From assembly GCF_003390865.1 (NCBI RefSeq), contig NZ_QMEJ01000006.1:62001-126000 (forward strand): a DNA stretch of 64,000 nucleotides. The letters are read 5' to 3'. The notes under the pieces are model-generated. The model saw only the letters and a program-made list of their open reading frames with translations, was not told the origin of the DNA and searched no databases. This document shows, one piece after another, positions 43,931 through 54,400 of this stretch. The stretch's first letter is position 1. Each line of letters starts with the position of its first letter. Source of the stretch: Tropicimonas sp. IMCC34011. Lineage in GTDB: Bacteria > Pseudomonadota > Alphaproteobacteria > Rhodobacterales > Rhodobacteraceae. The position numbers were made by a program, and so were the translations under genes.

Positions 43931-45345
43931 GAGAAGTCCATCGCGTAGAGCCGGAGCTCGGCGATCCGCTCGACCTGCCGGGCCGCCTCCTCGATCTCCT
44001 CGGCGCGGTCATGCTCGATGCGCCGCTTAAACGCCGCGAGGATGCCGGCCTTGTCGTAATCCCGCACGGCGATGATGAACGGAAAGCCGAACTTCGCCGT
44101 GTACCTTGCGTTCAGGGCATCGAACGTGGCGCGCTCCTCGTCGGTGAGGGCATCGAGGCCGGCGCTCCTTTGCTCTTCCGTGCTGTCCGGGGTCAGCCGT
44201 TTCGCCGCCGCGAGCTTCCCGGCAAGGTCCGGATGCGCCGCGAGGACCCCCAGCCGCTCCTCCTCGCTTGCCCTTCGGAAGATCCGCGCCAGCGCCGAGT
44301 GAACGCCGGCCGGGCAGTCGTGGGCGGGACCAAGCTCCAGGGCATGGGCGCGCTCCGCGATCCAGGGGGAGTGCTCGAAGACGCCGCCGAACTGCTCGGT
44401 GAAAAGGGCCTTGTCCATCCGGCTGGGGCGGACGCGGTCGGCCGCTGGATGCTCCTTTGCCCAGTGCCGCGCGATGTCGATCCGCCGAGGGAACCAGACG
44501 CCCTCGTGCCCCCGCGCATAATCGAGGAACCGCTTCAGCGCCGCCGCCCGCCCCGGCCGGCCGGCAAGACGGCAATGCAGGCCGACGGACATCATCTTGG
44601 GACTGCCCGCTTCGCCCTCTGCATAGAGGCAGTCGAAGCTGTCCTTGAGGTAATCGTAGAACTCCGTCCCCGAGCCGAAGCCCGCCGCGACGGAGAAGCG
44701 CATGTCGTTGGTTTCGAGCGAGTAGGGAATGACGAGCTGGCGGCGCCCCTCGAGCTCCATCCAGTGCGGGAGGTCATCATCGTAGACGTCGGAGACGTAG
44801 GCGAATCCGCCCTCTTCGGCGGCAAGCTCCACCGTGTTCTCTGAGCAGCGCCCGGTATACCAGCCGACGGGGCGCTGGCCGGTGACGGCGCGGTGCATGC
44901 GGATCGCCTCCAGCATGTGGTCGCGCTCGTCCTTGCGGTAGAAATCCTTGTATTCGATCCATTTCAGCCCGTGGGAGGCGATCTCCCACCCGGCCGTCTG
45001 CATGGCGCGGACCTGCGTGGGCGAGCGGGCGAGGGCGGTGGCGACGCCGAACACCGTGACGCCGATGCGCGCCTCCGTCAGCATCCGGTACAGTCGCCAG
45101 AAGCCGGCACGGGCGCCGTATTCGTACATCGATTCCATGTTCCAGTGACGCTGGTTCGGCCAGGGCTGGGCGCCGATCACGTCCGACAGGAACGCCTCCG
45201 AGGCCTTGTCGCCGTGGAGGATCGAGTTCTCACCGCCCTCCTCGTAATTGACCACCACCTGCACCGCGATCTTCGCACCATTCGGCCAGTTCGCGTTTGG
45301 CGGCCTCTGCCCGTAGCCGAGCATGTCGCGTTCGTATCTGTCCAT
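43927..45345 (-). CDS. Fused allantoinase (PuuE type) and OHCU decarboxylase
   Basis: A 472-residue fusion for two steps of urate breakdown. Residues 1 to about 300 are a polysaccharide-deacetylase-fold, PuuE-type allantoinase ([48 protein letters not shown]). Residues about 310-472 are 2-oxo-4-hydroxy-4-carboxy-5-ureidoimidazoline decarboxylase ([52 protein letters not shown]). I chose ATG at 45345, where homology starts; the open frame upstream overlaps the divergent HIU hydrolase gene. It links HIU hydrolase product to allantoin and then to allantoate. Confidence 0.94.
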   Translation of the reverse strand: MDRYERDMLGYGQRPPNANWPNGAKIAVQVVVNYEEGGENSILHGDKASEAFLSDVIGAQPWPNQRHWNMESMYEYGARAGFWRLYRMLTEARIGVTVFGVATALARSPTQVRAMQTAGWEIASHGLKWIEYKDFYRKDERDHMLEAIRMHRAVTGQRPVGWYTGRCSENTVELAAEEGGFAYVSDVYDDDLPHWMELEGRRQLVIPYSLETNDMRFSVAAGFGSGTEFYDYLKDSFDCLYAEGEAGSPKMMSVGLHCRLAGRPGRAAALKRFLDYARGHEGVWFPRRIDIARHWAKEHPAADRVRPSRMDKALFTEQFGGVFEHSPWIAERAHALELGPAHDCPAGVHSALARIFRRASEEERLGVLAAHPDLAGKLAAAKRLTPDSTEEQRSAGLDALTDEERATFDALNARYTAKFGFPFIIAVRDYDKAGILAAFKRRIEHDRAEEIEEAARQVERIAELRLYAMDFS

Positions 45346-45414
45346 GGCCGGTCCCCTTGCGTCCCCGCCCAGTTTTCCGCCCTTATGAGGCAGGTGCAAG
45401 ACAGCGGAGGCGAG

Positions 45415-45768
45415 ATGCCGGGATTCCTGACAACCCACGTTCTGGACACGGCGCGCGGCATTCCCGCCGAGGGGCTGACGATCCAGCTCTTTCGCGTCGG
45501 GGAGAGCGAGCGACTCCTTCTCGCCACCAAGGTGACGAACGAGGATGGCCGGACGGACGCTCCCATCCTGCCGGAGGAGAGCTTCCATACCGGCCGGTTC
45601 GAACTTCTCTTCCACGCCGGCGACTACCTGCGCGGGGCGGGTCTGGCCGGGGAGGAGCCGCTCTTTCTCGATCACGTCCCCATCCGCTTCGGCATGGCCG
45701 AAGAGAGCCACTATCACGTCCCGCTCCTCCTCTCCCCCTACGGTTACAGCACGTACCGGGGAAGCTGA
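45415..45768 (+). CDS. uraH: 5-hydroxyisourate hydrolase (transthyretin-like)
   Basis: A 117-residue transthyretin-related enzyme hydrolysing 5-hydroxyisourate to OHCU. The N-terminal [15 protein letters not shown] holds the catalytic His, the central arginine is in the IPAEGL-to-FRVG region, and the protein ends with the family tetrapeptide YRGS. GGAGG lies 4 bases before ATG 45415. It is divergent from the OHCU decarboxylase fusion that uses its product, sharing a short 70-base promoter region. It ends at a bidirectional terminator. Confidence 0.95.
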   Translation: MPGFLTTHVLDTARGIPAEGLTIQLFRVGESERLLLATKVTNEDGRTDAPILPEESFHTGRFELLFHAGDYLRGAGLAGEEPLFLDHVPIRFGMAEESHYHVPLLLSPYGYSTYRGS

Positions 45769-45799
45769 CCGGCGCGGGGCTGGAGGGAAAGCGGCACAG

Positions 45800-45832
45800 A
45801 AAAAGGCCCCGAACCGAGCGGTTCGGGGCCTT
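45800..45832. terminator. Bidirectional intrinsic terminator
   Basis: AAGGCCCCGAAC pairs with GTTCGGGGCCTT around a 6-base loop (45803-45832); five A residues on the left give a T-run for the minus-strand PRC-barrel gene. It serves both convergent genes, though the plus-strand T-run is short. Confidence 0.88.
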
Positions 45833-45855
45833 CGACGTCTGTGCCCGAAAGGGGC

Positions 45856-46896
45856 TTACTGTTCGAAGCGAGGCAGGGCTTCCAGCTCTTCCTCGGTGGC
45901 GCCGACATAGGCGCGGAGCTGGTTGCCGTTCTCCTGGCGCTGCAGGTTCAGATCCTCGAAGGAAAGCTGAACGGGCTTCTCGCCAATGCCGAGGAAGCCG
46001 CCCACGTCGACGATCACGGACTCGATGGAGCCTTCCTGGCTGAGGAGGATGTCGGACACCTCGCCGATCCAGCTGTCATCTGTGCCGTAGACGCGGACGC
46101 CGTCGAGCTCCTCGGCGGTCATCGCGGTGGCGTCGACCATCTGGTAGCCTTCACGGCTGAAGCCTTCACCGGTCGCGAGGCCGTCGCCGACCATGCCGGG
46201 CTCGGTGGCGGTAGGGGCCATCCCGCCGTTGGCCAGCGTCTCGGTGTCGGTGTCGGTTGCGAGGTCAGCCTGGTCCGTCGCCCCGGCTTCGGACTCGGTC
46301 ACGAGCTCACCGCCCTCGGCGACCTCGCCTTCGCTCGGCTGAGTTTCGGCGTCCATCTCAGCGGCGTCCATCTCGAGACCCGCTTCGGGCGCGTCGGTCG
46401 CCGCAAGCTCGGCGTCGTCCCCGGCCGTCATCGCCGCGGTGCCGTTCATCTGGGCAAGGTCGAATTGCGGCGCGTTCTCGAGCTGGTCCTGCGTGGCGTT
46501 CACCACGAGGAAGTAATCGCCCGGGTCGTTGTCGTCGGCGACGAACTGGATCTGATCGAGCGAGACAGCCACGTTGCGCTCGCCGATGCCGAGGAAGCCG
46601 CCGATGTCGAGAATGATCGCTTCGGTGCTGCCATCTTGCGACAGAATGACGTCTCCGACCTCACCGATGTCGTCCCAGTCCTGGTCGGCGTCGGCGAAGG
46701 TCGCATCGCCGAGATCCGCCTCGCTGGTATAGACGCGCATTCCCATCAGGCGGGACGCGAGCATCTGACCCGGCGTCGCATCGGCGAGGAACACGCTGTC
46801 CTCCCCGGCGGTCTGGGTGGCGGTGGTATCTGTCTGGGCCAAAAGCGGCGTCGCGCCGATTGCCAGAAGTGCGGTGGAAGCGAGTAACTTCCTCAT
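45856..46896 (-). CDS. Exported protein with two PRC-barrel domains and an acidic linker
   Basis: A 346-residue exported protein. Residues 1-20 are a signal peptide (ATPLLAQT). PRC-barrel domain one is about residues 43-140 (ASRLMGMRVYTS, IGEVGDVILSQDGSTEAIILD, GGFLGIGERNVAVSL) and domain two about 250-345 (ELDGVRVYGTDDSWIGEVSD, GGFLGIGEKPVQLSF). They are joined by a Glu/Asp/Thr/Ala-rich linker likely to be disordered. PRC-barrels bind proteins or RNA; this periplasmic form is common in alphaproteobacteria but uncharacterised. A GGAGG lies just before ATG. Confidence 0.88.
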   Translation of the reverse strand: MRKLLASTALLAIGATPLLAQTDTTATQTAGEDSVFLADATPGQMLASRLMGMRVYTSEADLGDATFADADQDWDDIGEVGDVILSQDGSTEAIILDIGGFLGIGERNVAVSLDQIQFVADDNDPGDYFLVVNATQDQLENAPQFDLAQMNGTAAMTAGDDAELAATDAPEAGLEMDAAEMDAETQPSEGEVAEGGELVTESEAGATDQADLATDTDTETLANGGMAPTATEPGMVGDGLATGEGFSREGYQMVDATAMTAEELDGVRVYGTDDSWIGEVSDILLSQEGSIESVIVDVGGFLGIGEKPVQLSFEDLNLQRQENGNQLRAYVGATEEELEALPRFEQ

Positions 46897-47020
46897 TGGG
46901 GTGTCCTCCGTGAAAACACGCCCCGCATTCTAGAGCGGGTATGCCGCCAAACTCCCGATCCTCGCCAGGGTTCCGGCGGCTCCGGACGATGGGCGCGCCA
47001 TCGCCGGAACTGCGCGAGGC

Positions 47021-48190
47021 TCACATCGCGGACAGAAGATCCGGGGTCGGCCAAGCATCGGCGGGCTTTCCGAGCCGAACCTGTTCGGCGCGGACCGCGC
47101 GGCGCGTCATCTCGCCCAGGATCCCGTCCACTCCCCCCACATCATAGCCTTTCGCCTGAAGCTTCTGCTGGAGCTGGGTCATCTGGGTCTGGTTCAGCCC
47201 CGGCGCGGGGGAGCCCGCATCGAAAACCGGTGCACCGGACAGGCGGGTCGCGAAATAGGCCGCCGTCGCGACATAGACGAAGCTCTCGTTCCACTCGAAG
47301 AGCACGCTGAAGTTCGGGTAGGCGAGGAAGGTCGGTCCGCCTCGTCCCTGCGGCGCGATGAGGTGCGCGGAGAGCTCCGGGTTCGACAGGGTTCCGCCGC
47401 GAGCGCTGATCCCCATCGCCTGCCACTCCTGCTCGGGCAGCGCATGGTCGAGCCCCGTTTTCGACCAGTCGATCCCTTCGGGCACCTGAACCTCCTGCAG
47501 CCACGGCTCTCCGGCGCGCCAGCCGCGATCGGCAAGCGCCTTGGCGCCGCTCATCAGGGCATCCGCGGCGGAGCCCTTCAGGTCCACGTGTCCGTCGCCG
47601 TCGCCATCCACGCCGTTGCGAAGGATGTCGCCCGGCAGCATCTGCACCTGTCCGATCTCGCCGGCCCACGCGCCGGTGGTCCCTGTCTCGAAATCGCCCT
47701 GGGCATAGAGGTCCAGCGCGGCGAAGACCTGCGGCCGGAAGAGTTCGGGGCGGCGGCAATCATGCGCCAGCGTGACGAGGGCGTTGCGGGTGTTGAAGTC
47801 CCCCTGAACCGCGCCGAAGTCGGTCTCGAAGCCCCAGAAGGCGAGGAGGATCCCCGGCGGCACGCCGAAGCGCGCTTCCGCTTCGGACAGCGTGGCGGAA
47901 TACTCGGAGCGGTTGGCCATGCCGCGGCTCATGCGGTTCTCGGAGATCAGGCGGCGGGCGAAGTCAACGAAGGGGACGGCGAAGACCCCTTGCTTGTTGT
48001 CCGCCGCGATCACGGCCGGATCGTGCCGGGTGCCGTTGAAGAACGCCTCCACTGTGTCCGGCGAAACGCCCCGCCCCAACGCCTCGGCCTTCAATCCCTC
48101 GACGAAGGCCGGGAAGCCGCCGCCGCAACTCTCCTGCGCCAGAGCGGGAAGCGGCGCTGCGAGCAGGGCGGCAAGGGCGATGTAGCGCAT
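47021..48190 (-). CDS. Lytic murein transglycosylase (MltB-like) with peptidoglycan-binding domain
   Basis: A 389-residue periplasmic enzyme that cleaves glycan strands with 1,6-anhydro formation. Residues 1-19 are a signal peptide (LPALAQES), with no lipobox. The catalytic glutamate is in LLAFWGFETDFGAVQGD; GEIGQVQMLPGDI and FLAYPNFSVLFEWNESFVY are MltB-family. The C-terminal part (about 325-389, MTQLQQKLQAKGYDVGGVDG) is a peptidoglycan-binding type 1 domain. Single-gene unit. Confidence 0.93.
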   Translation of the reverse strand: MRYIALAALLAAPLPALAQESCGGGFPAFVEGLKAEALGRGVSPDTVEAFFNGTRHDPAVIAADNKQGVFAVPFVDFARRLISENRMSRGMANRSEYSATLSEAEARFGVPPGILLAFWGFETDFGAVQGDFNTRNALVTLAHDCRRPELFRPQVFAALDLYAQGDFETGTTGAWAGEIGQVQMLPGDILRNGVDGDGDGHVDLKGSAADALMSGAKALADRGWRAGEPWLQEVQVPEGIDWSKTGLDHALPEQEWQAMGISARGGTLSNPELSAHLIAPQGRGGPTFLAYPNFSVLFEWNESFVYVATAAYFATRLSGAPVFDAGSPAPGLNQTQMTQLQQKLQAKGYDVGGVDGILGEMTRRAVRAEQVRLGKPADAWPTPDLLSAM

Positions 48191-48292
48191 GGGGGAGGTC
48201 TCCGGCGGGTGGGGTCAGATGTTGCCCGCACCCTAGAGCCACCCCCGCCCATGGCAATCCGCGCTGACGGAGTTGTCAGCGCGGGCGATGCC

Positions 48293-49270
48293 TCAGAACG
48301 GCGCGGCGCCCCGTCCGTGGTCCGCTGTCCAGTCGTCGGCGGGGCCGATGGGCACGATGCGGTTCGGGTTAATCATGTCGTGGCTGTAGTGGTAATGCTG
48401 CACGATTTGATCGAAATTAACCGTCTCGCCGACACCCGGCCACTGGTAGATTTCCCGCGCGTAGGCCCACAGGTTCGGGTACTCGATCAGCTTCCGGCGG
48501 TTGCACTTGAAATGACCGTGATAGACCGCGTCGAAGCGGACGAGCGTCGTGAAGGCGCGGATGTCCGCGAGGGTGGGGCGGTCGCCCGCGAGGTACCGAC
48601 GCTCCGCCAGAAGCTCCTCCATCCAGTCGAGCGTGGCGAAGACCTCCTTGGCGGCCTTCTCGTACGGCTCCTGCTTCGTCGCGAAACCAGCCTTGTAGAC
48701 GCCGTTGTTGATCCCCGGATAGACGCGCTCGTTCACCTTCTCGATCTCGGAGGACAGGTCCTCGGGCTCCAGCTCGGGGCCGGAGGCGATGCCGTCGAAG
48801 CCGGAGTTGAGCATCACGATGATCTCGGCGGACTCGTTCGAGACGATGGTCTCGCGCTCCTTGTCCCAGAGGACCGGCACGGTCACGCGGCCGGTGATGT
48901 CCGACTTGGCCTTGGTGTAGATGTCCCGCAGGAAGGGCAGGCCATAGAGCTTGTCTCCCGTCGCACCGTCGCGGCTGTCGTCGAAGGTCCAGCCCTCGTC
49001 GAGCATGTGCGGATGCACCACGGAGACATCGATATCCCCCGTCAGCCCTTTCAGAGCCCTGACCATGAGCGTCCGATGCGCCCACGGGCAGGCCAGCGAG
49101 ACGTAGAGATGGTAGCGCCCGCTCTCGGCAGGGAAGCCGCCCTCTCCGCTCGGGCCGGGGCTGCCATCGGCGGTGACCCAGTTCCGGAAGGCGGTTTCCG
49201 GCCGGTCGAAGGACCCGTCGGAGGTGTCGTACCAGCCGGTATTCCATTCGCCGTTCTTCAGATAACCCAT
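48293..49270 (-). CDS. Glutathionyl-hydroquinone reductase (omega/xi-class GST)
   Basis: A 325-residue GST of the YqjG/ECM4 class that removes glutathione from glutathionyl-hydroquinones. The active-site cysteine is in SLACPWAHRTLMVRALKG. Other signatures are VSVVHPHMLDEGW, VPVLWDKERETIVSNESAEI and the C-terminal YYSHDMINPNRIVPIGP. Full length. It is divergent from the ridA operon. Confidence 0.94.
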   Translation of the reverse strand: MGYLKNGEWNTGWYDTSDGSFDRPETAFRNWVTADGSPGPSGEGGFPAESGRYHLYVSLACPWAHRTLMVRALKGLTGDIDVSVVHPHMLDEGWTFDDSRDGATGDKLYGLPFLRDIYTKAKSDITGRVTVPVLWDKERETIVSNESAEIIVMLNSGFDGIASGPELEPEDLSSEIEKVNERVYPGINNGVYKAGFATKQEPYEKAAKEVFATLDWMEELLAERRYLAGDRPTLADIRAFTTLVRFDAVYHGHFKCNRRKLIEYPNLWAYAREIYQWPGVGETVNFDQIVQHYHYSHDMINPNRIVPIGPADDWTADHGRGAAPF

Positions 49271-49395
49271 GATCTACTCCCGATGTGGCAATGTCGCCCG
49301 TCTTGGCGTTGAATCCGAGGTAGTACGTCGTCTTCTCTGCGCCATGCGATGCAGATACGGTGCGCGCGAGCGAACATGAGATGAGGGCGAGAGCC

Positions 49396-49860
49396 ATGAC
49401 GACCGAGATCGAAACGAGACTGACCGAGATGGGCCTTACACTGCCGGATGCGCCGGCGCCTGCCGCCAACTATGTGCCCTATGTCGTGTCGGGGGACCTT
49501 GTCTTCGTGTCGGGGCAGATCAGCCAAGGCCCGGACGGTCTGATCCGCGGCAAGCTCGGCGCCGATCTCGACCTCGAGCAGGGCGTGGAGGCCGCGCGGG
49601 CCTGTGCGCTGTCCCTCCTTTCGCAGGCGCGCGCGGCCTGCGGCGGCGATTTCGGGCGGCTGGCGCAGGTGGTCAAGCTCACCGCCTTCGTCAACAGCAC
49701 CGCCGAATTCACCGACCAGCCCAAGGTCGTGAACGGGGCATCCGATCTTCTCGTCGCGCTCCTGGGCGACAAGGGGCGGCATTCGCGGTCCGCCGTTTCC
49801 GCCGCATCGCTGCCCATGGGCGTCGCGGTCGAGATCGAAGCGATCTTCCGGCTCGCATGA
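49396..49860 (+). CDS. RidA/YjgF family protein
   Basis: A 154-residue RidA-superfamily protein (the longer TdcF-like type with an N-terminal helix). Known members deaminate reactive enamine intermediates of PLP enzymes. It has LVFVSGQISQGPDG, VEAARACALSLLSQARAACG and the final EIEAIFRLA; the arginine seen in active RidA (R near the C-terminal CV.R..L) is not evident at the usual place. I chose the fourth start, ATG at 49396. Overlaps ugpQ by four bases. Confidence 0.88.
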   Translation: MTTEIETRLTEMGLTLPDAPAPAANYVPYVVSGDLVFVSGQISQGPDGLIRGKLGADLDLEQGVEAARACALSLLSQARAACGGDFGRLAQVVKLTAFVNSTAEFTDQPKVVNGASDLLVALLGDKGRHSRSAVSAASLPMGVAVEIEAIFRLA

Positions 49861-50609
49861 GCCTGCACCCCTCCTTCCTCGCCCGCCCCATCGCTCACCG
49901 CGCGCTGCATGGGGCGGGGCGCCCGGAGAACTCAGGCTCGGCCATTCGCGCCGCGGTCGCGGCCGGCTACGGGATCGAGATCGACCTTCAATGCGCCTCG
50001 GACGGGCGGGCGATGGTCTTTCACGACTACGATCTGTCCCGGCTGACGGGGGGGACAGGCGCGGTCCGGGCGCGCGGCTCCGGGGAGCTGTCCCGCCTGC
50101 CGCTTCTCGGCGGGGACGGGGAGGGCGTTCCGACCTTCGCCGAGGTGCTGGAGGAGGTGGCGGGACGTGTGCCCCTCCTTGTCGAGATCAAGGACCAGTC
50201 CTGCCGCCTCGGCGCGGTGGACGGGACTCTCGAGCGGGCCGCGGCGGCGGATGCGGCGGCGTATGACGGCCCGATCGCCTTCATGTCCTTCAATCCCGCC
50301 AGCGTGGAGGCGCTGTCAGAGGCCTTGCCGGACGCGACCATCGGCCTGACCACCTGCGCGTTCGAGCCGGAGGAGTGGACGCTGACGCCCCCGGGCCGTC
50401 TGGCCGCCCTGGCGCGGATCGAGGATGCGGAGCGGCTCGGGATCTCCTTCGTCAGCCACGACCGGACGGACCTTGCCTCTCCCGCCCTCTCGCCGCTTCG
50501 CGAGGCCGGATTGCCGATCCTCTGCTGGACCATCCGCAGTCCCGCGGAGGAGGCCGAAGCGCGGCAGCTTGCGGACAATGTGACCTTCGAAGGCTACGCG
50601 CCGGGTTGA
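49857..50609 (+). CDS. ugpQ: Glycerophosphodiester phosphodiesterase
   Basis: A 250-residue TIM-barrel enzyme that releases glycerol-3-phosphate from deacylated phospholipids. Active-site motifs are IAHRALHGAGRPENS, EIDLQCASDGRAMVFHD (metal-binding E-x-D and catalytic His) and VPLLVEIKD. No signal peptide, so it is cytosolic like UgpQ. Coupled to the RidA-like gene upstream. The FemAB-like gene follows 35 bases later. Confidence 0.92.
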   Translation: MSLHPSFLARPIAHRALHGAGRPENSGSAIRAAVAAGYGIEIDLQCASDGRAMVFHDYDLSRLTGGTGAVRARGSGELSRLPLLGGDGEGVPTFAEVLEEVAGRVPLLVEIKDQSCRLGAVDGTLERAAAADAAAYDGPIAFMSFNPASVEALSEALPDATIGLTTCAFEPEEWTLTPPGRLAALARIEDAERLGISFVSHDRTDLASPALSPLREAGLPILCWTIRSPAEEAEARQLADNVTFEGYAPG

Positions 50610-50644
50610 AACCCGGCGAGGCCGCGCCATCATCCGCGCCGCAC

Positions 50645-51847
50645 ATGAGTTCAGCCCAGCCTCCCGATCCCGACGCGCCCCTGTCCGTCACGGCGCATGA
50701 CAGCATCGCGGTCATCCCCGCGAGCGACTGGGACGCCTGTGCCTGCCCCGAAGCGGCGGAGAGCGGCCGCCCGCTCGATCCGTTCACCACGCACCGCTTC
50801 CTGTCGGCCATCGAGGAAAGCGGGTCTGTCGGTCCGGGCACCGGCTGGCAGCCGATGTACCTGACCGTGCAATCGGGCGGCGAGATCGTCGCCGCCGCGC
50901 CGCTCTATGCAAAGGGCCATTCCCAGGGCGAATACATCTTCGACCATTCGTGGGCCCATGCCTACGAGCGCGCCGGCGGGCGATACTATCCCAAGCTGCA
51001 GATCGCCGTGCCCTTCACTCCCGCCACCGGCCGTCGCTTCCTCACGCGACCCGGCTGGGAGAGCGCCGGCATGGCTGCGCTGGTCGAGGGCGCCGTGCAG
51101 CTCGCCTCGCGGAACGACATCACCACGCTCCATGCCACGTTCTGCACCGAGGGCGAGGCGCTGGCAGGCGCGCAGATGGGCCTTCTTCACCGCACCGGCA
51201 CGCAGTTCCACTGGGTCAATCGCGGCTACTCGGACTTCGACGCGTTCCTCGCCGACCTGTCCAGCCGCAAGCGCAAGAACATCCGCAAGGAGCGCGCACA
51301 GGCGCAGGGCTTCGGCGGGGAGATCCGGCTCCGAACGGGAGAGGAGATCCGCCCCTCGGACTGGGACGACGTCTGGCGCTTCTACCAGGATACCGGCGCC
51401 CGGAAATGGGGGACGCCCTACCTCACCCGCGCCTTCTTCGAGATCGCGCACGAGACGCTCCGGGACGACATCCTGCTGATCCTCGCCGAGCGGGAGGGCC
51501 GCAACGTCGCCGGCGCGCTCAATGTCATCGGGCGGGACTGCCTCTACGGCCGCTACTGGGGCGCCACCGAGCACCACCCGGCGTTGCATTTCGAAGCATG
51601 CTACTATCAGGCGATCGACTGGGCCATCGAGCGTGGTCTCGCCCGGGTCGAGGCGGGCGCGCAAGGGGAGCACAAGCTGGCCCGCGGCTACCTGCCGGCG
51701 CCCACCCATTCGCTCCACTGGATCGGGGATCCGGGTTTCCGCAACGCCGTCGAGCAGTTTCTCGAGGGGGAGGCCCGCGCGGTGGACGAGGACATCGAGA
51801 TCCTGACCAGCTTCGGCCCCTTCAGGAAAACGGGGTCCGAGGAATGA
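50645..51847 (+). CDS. FemAB/GNAT-like protein (DUF482 peptidogalycan biosynthesis family)
   Basis: A 400-residue protein of the acyl-CoA N-acyltransferase fold, double-GNAT FemAB-like type. Landmarks include [35 protein letters not shown], the [14 protein letters not shown] helix, and the C-terminal [20 protein letters not shown] with [15 protein letters not shown]. The annotation peptidogalycan biosynthesis is historic; the true acceptor is unknown. ATG 50645 was chosen where homology begins. It overlaps phhB by four bases. Confidence 0.87.
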   Translation: MSSAQPPDPDAPLSVTAHDSIAVIPASDWDACACPEAAESGRPLDPFTTHRFLSAIEESGSVGPGTGWQPMYLTVQSGGEIVAAAPLYAKGHSQGEYIFDHSWAHAYERAGGRYYPKLQIAVPFTPATGRRFLTRPGWESAGMAALVEGAVQLASRNDITTLHATFCTEGEALAGAQMGLLHRTGTQFHWVNRGYSDFDAFLADLSSRKRKNIRKERAQAQGFGGEIRLRTGEEIRPSDWDDVWRFYQDTGARKWGTPYLTRAFFEIAHETLRDDILLILAEREGRNVAGALNVIGRDCLYGRYWGATEHHPALHFEACYYQAIDWAIERGLARVEAGAQGEHKLARGYLPAPTHSLHWIGDPGFRNAVEQFLEGEARAVDEDIEILTSFGPFRKTGSEE

Positions 51848-52134
51848 AGCCGGAGCGACTGACGGATCGCACAGCGCTGGAGCCGCTCATTGATGCCGGC
51901 TGGACGCTCGCCGAAGACCGCGAGGCCATCGAGAAGATCTTCCGCTTCGCCGATTTCCGCGCCGCGTTCGGCTGGATGACGTCGGTTGCGCTCATGGCCG
52001 AAAAATTGGACCACCACCCCGAATGGCGGAACGTCTACCGCAAGGTCGAAGTGACCCTCGCGACCCACAGCGCGAACGGTCTGACCGAGCTCGACATCCG
52101 CCTCGCGACCGAGATGGACAAGCTGGCGGAGTGA
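51844..52134 (+). CDS. phhB: 4a-hydroxytetrahydrobiopterin dehydratase
   Basis: A 96-residue pterin-4a-carbinolamine dehydratase that recycles the pterin cofactor of phenylalanine hydroxylase. The catalytic histidines are in [19 protein letters not shown], followed by [14 protein letters not shown]. Length is normal. There is no phhA in the window; many bacteria carry phhB alone. One base separates its stop from mscS. Confidence 0.94.
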   Translation: MKPERLTDRTALEPLIDAGWTLAEDREAIEKIFRFADFRAAFGWMTSVALMAEKLDHHPEWRNVYRKVEVTLATHSANGLTELDIRLATEMDKLAE

Positions 52135-52135
52135 C

Positions 52136-53029
52136 ATGGACAACTTTATGAGTGCGGAAATCGCGAACGGCGTATCGGTGGGGGAGATCCTGTCGGTCCA
52201 GTTCCTCGCAGGCATCCTCGGCAACCTTCTTTCGGCCGTGCTCGTCCTCGTCATCGGCTGGGCGCTTGCGGCGTGGCTCGGACGGCGCGTGCGCAACCTC
52301 GGCCTCAAGGAGCGGTTCGACGAAACGCTCTTCAACTTCCTCGGCGCCATCGTGCGCTACACGATCCTCGTCTTCACCTTCATCTTCGTGCTCAACCGCT
52401 TCGGGATGCAGACGACCTCAGTCGTCGCCGCACTCGGTGCCGCCGGTCTCGCCATCGGCCTGGCGCTTCAGGGCACGCTGTCGAACGTCGCCGCCGGCGT
52501 GATGCTGATCTTCTTCCGGCCGATCAAGACCGGCGATTTCGTCGTCGTGAACGGCCAGACGGGGACGGTGAAGGACATCTCGCTGAACTATACCGAGCTG
52601 GCCTCGATCGCGAACGTGCAGATCATCATCCCCAATTCCGAGGTCTGGGGGAACACGATCACCAACTACTCGGCCTATGACGTGCGCCGGGTGGAATGGA
52701 CGTTCGGCGTCGGCTACGGGGCGAACCTCGCCACCGCCGAGAAGGTGATCCTCGACACGATCATGGCCGATCCCCGCGCCCATGCGGAGCCGGACCCCTT
52801 CATCAAGGTGACGAACCTTAACGACAGCTCCGTGGACTTCCTGGTGCGGGTCTGGTGCGCGAATGCGGATGCCTTCGCGTTCCAGGGGGACATGACCCGC
52901 GCCGTGAAGGAAGCCCTGGATGCGGCCGGCGTCGAGATCCCCTTCCCGACCCGCACTCTCGTTCACGAGAACAGCGCGGTGAAGGACGGTCTTCGCGTTG
53001 CCGGCAGCGACGAAGGCACCGCCGCCTGA
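52136..53029 (+). CDS. mscS: Small-conductance mechanosensitive channel, MscS family
   Basis: A 297-residue inner-membrane channel that opens under osmotic down-shock. Three N-terminal helices lead into the pore helix VVAALGAAGLAIGLALQGTL followed by NVAAGVMLIFFRPIKTGDFV, the hallmark of the family, and then the cytoplasmic beta and alpha/beta domains (NSEVWGNTITNYS). Last gene of the ridA-mscS operon; it ends at a strong terminator. Confidence 0.95.
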   Translation: MDNFMSAEIANGVSVGEILSVQFLAGILGNLLSAVLVLVIGWALAAWLGRRVRNLGLKERFDETLFNFLGAIVRYTILVFTFIFVLNRFGMQTTSVVAALGAAGLAIGLALQGTLSNVAAGVMLIFFRPIKTGDFVVVNGQTGTVKDISLNYTELASIANVQIIIPNSEVWGNTITNYSAYDVRRVEWTFGVGYGANLATAEKVILDTIMADPRAHAEPDPFIKVTNLNDSSVDFLVRVWCANADAFAFQGDMTRAVKEALDAAGVEIPFPTRTLVHENSAVKDGLRVAGSDEGTAA

Positions 53030-53060
53030 GCGGAGGGACAAGCGTCCCCCAGACATGCGA

Positions 53061-53096
53061 ACGCGCCGCGAGGAGGTCTCCTCGCGGCGCGTTTTT
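53061..53096 (+). terminator. Intrinsic terminator of the ridA-mscS operon
   Basis: A perfect 15-bp stem (ACGCGCCGCGAGGAG / CTCCTCGCGGCGCGT) with a 2-base loop and a run of five T residues. The stem is long and strong. Confidence 0.93.
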
Positions 53097-53123
53097 CCAG
53101 AGCAGTAGTGCCGTCTGTCCGGC

Positions 53124-54230
53124 TCAGGCCGCCGCGAGCGCGGTGACGATGGCGTCGCCCATCTGCGAGGTGGAAACCGGCGTGCCGTCTTCGGGGCCCA
53201 TGAGGTCGGCCGTGCGCAGCCCGTCGGCCAGGACCTTCTCCACGGCGGTCTCGAGCCGGGTTGCCTCGTCGCCCCGGTTGAAGGAATAGCGCAGCGCCAT
53301 CGCGAAGGAGAGGATGCAGGCGATCGGGTTCGCCTTGCCCTGACCGGCGATATCGGGCGCGGAGCCGTGCACCGGCTCGTAGAGCGCCTTCGGCCGGCCG
53401 TTCTCCATCGGCACGCCGAGGGAGGCGGACGGCAGCATCCCGAGAGAGCCCGTCAGCATTGCCGCCGCGTCGGAGAGGATGTCCCCGAACAGGTTGTCCG
53501 TGACGATGACGTCGAACTGCTTGGGGTTCCGGCAGATCTGCATGGCGCCGGCATCGGCGTACATGTGGGACAGCTCGACATCCTGGTACTCGGCGTCGTG
53601 GATCTCCTGAACCACCTCGCGCCACAGGATGCCGCTTTCCATCACGTTGGCCTTCTCCATGGAGCAGACCCGGCCATCCCGCTTTCGCGCCAGCTCGAAG
53701 GCGGAGCGCGCGACGCGGGCAATCTCGCTCTCGGTGTAGCGCTGCGTGTTGATCCCGACGCGCTCGTTGCCCTCGCGCACGATGCCGCGCGGCTCGCCGA
53801 AATAGATGCCGGAGGTCAGCTCGCGTACGATCATCAGGTCGAGCCCGGCGACCACCTCACGCTTGAGGGAGGAAAAGTCCGCAAGGGCCTCGAAGCACTG
53901 CGCCGGGCGCAGGTTGGCGAAGAGATCCATCTCCTTGCGCAGGCGCAGGAGCCCCCGCTCGGGCTTCACGGAGAAGTCGAGCGAGTCGTAGGCCGGCCCG
54001 CCGACGGCGCCCAGGAGAACCGCATCCGCGTTCTGTGCCCGCTCCATCGCCGCATCGGTCAGCGGCGTGCCATGCGCGTCGTAGGACGCGCCACCGACGA
54101 GGTCTTCCTCGACGGTGAAGGAGGGGCCGCCATTGGCGCCGAACCACTCGATGACCTTGCGCACCTCGGCCATGACCTCGGGCCCGATGCCGTCGCCCGG
54201 CAGGATCAGAAGGGTCGGATCGGACGGCAT
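53124..54230 (-). CDS. leuB: 3-isopropylmalate dehydrogenase
   Basis: A 368-residue NAD enzyme for the third step of leucine synthesis. Landmarks: [51 protein letters not shown], the metal-site [15 protein letters not shown] and [22 protein letters not shown], then [20 protein letters not shown]. Full length. leuC and leuD are not in the window. ATG follows GGAGA. Divergent from rpiB. Confidence 0.96.
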   Translation of the reverse strand: MPSDPTLLILPGDGIGPEVMAEVRKVIEWFGANGGPSFTVEEDLVGGASYDAHGTPLTDAAMERAQNADAVLLGAVGGPAYDSLDFSVKPERGLLRLRKEMDLFANLRPAQCFEALADFSSLKREVVAGLDLMIVRELTSGIYFGEPRGIVREGNERVGINTQRYTESEIARVARSAFELARKRDGRVCSMEKANVMESGILWREVVQEIHDAEYQDVELSHMYADAGAMQICRNPKQFDVIVTDNLFGDILSDAAAMLTGSLGMLPSASLGVPMENGRPKALYEPVHGSAPDIAGQGKANPIACILSFAMALRYSFNRGDEATRLETAVEKVLADGLRTADLMGPEDGTPVSTSQMGDAIVTALAAA

Positions 54231-54400
54231 GGGCAGTCTCCTTGGATGGTCAGGACGGATCGCCGCGGGGCGTAGCCCGCCCCCGCCTCCCGGTCAAGCT
54301 GCGCCCCCCTCCCTGCAGCCGCGCCCGAGAGCGCGTCCTTTGCCGTTCGCTCCGCCCTGGCGTATGGAGCCGCAAAGGCATTCAAGAAGGCGACCCCCTC

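Noticed and set aside
48381-48420. FNR-like sequence TTGATCGAAATTAA
   Set aside because: It lies inside the glutathionyl reductase coding region, not in a promoter.
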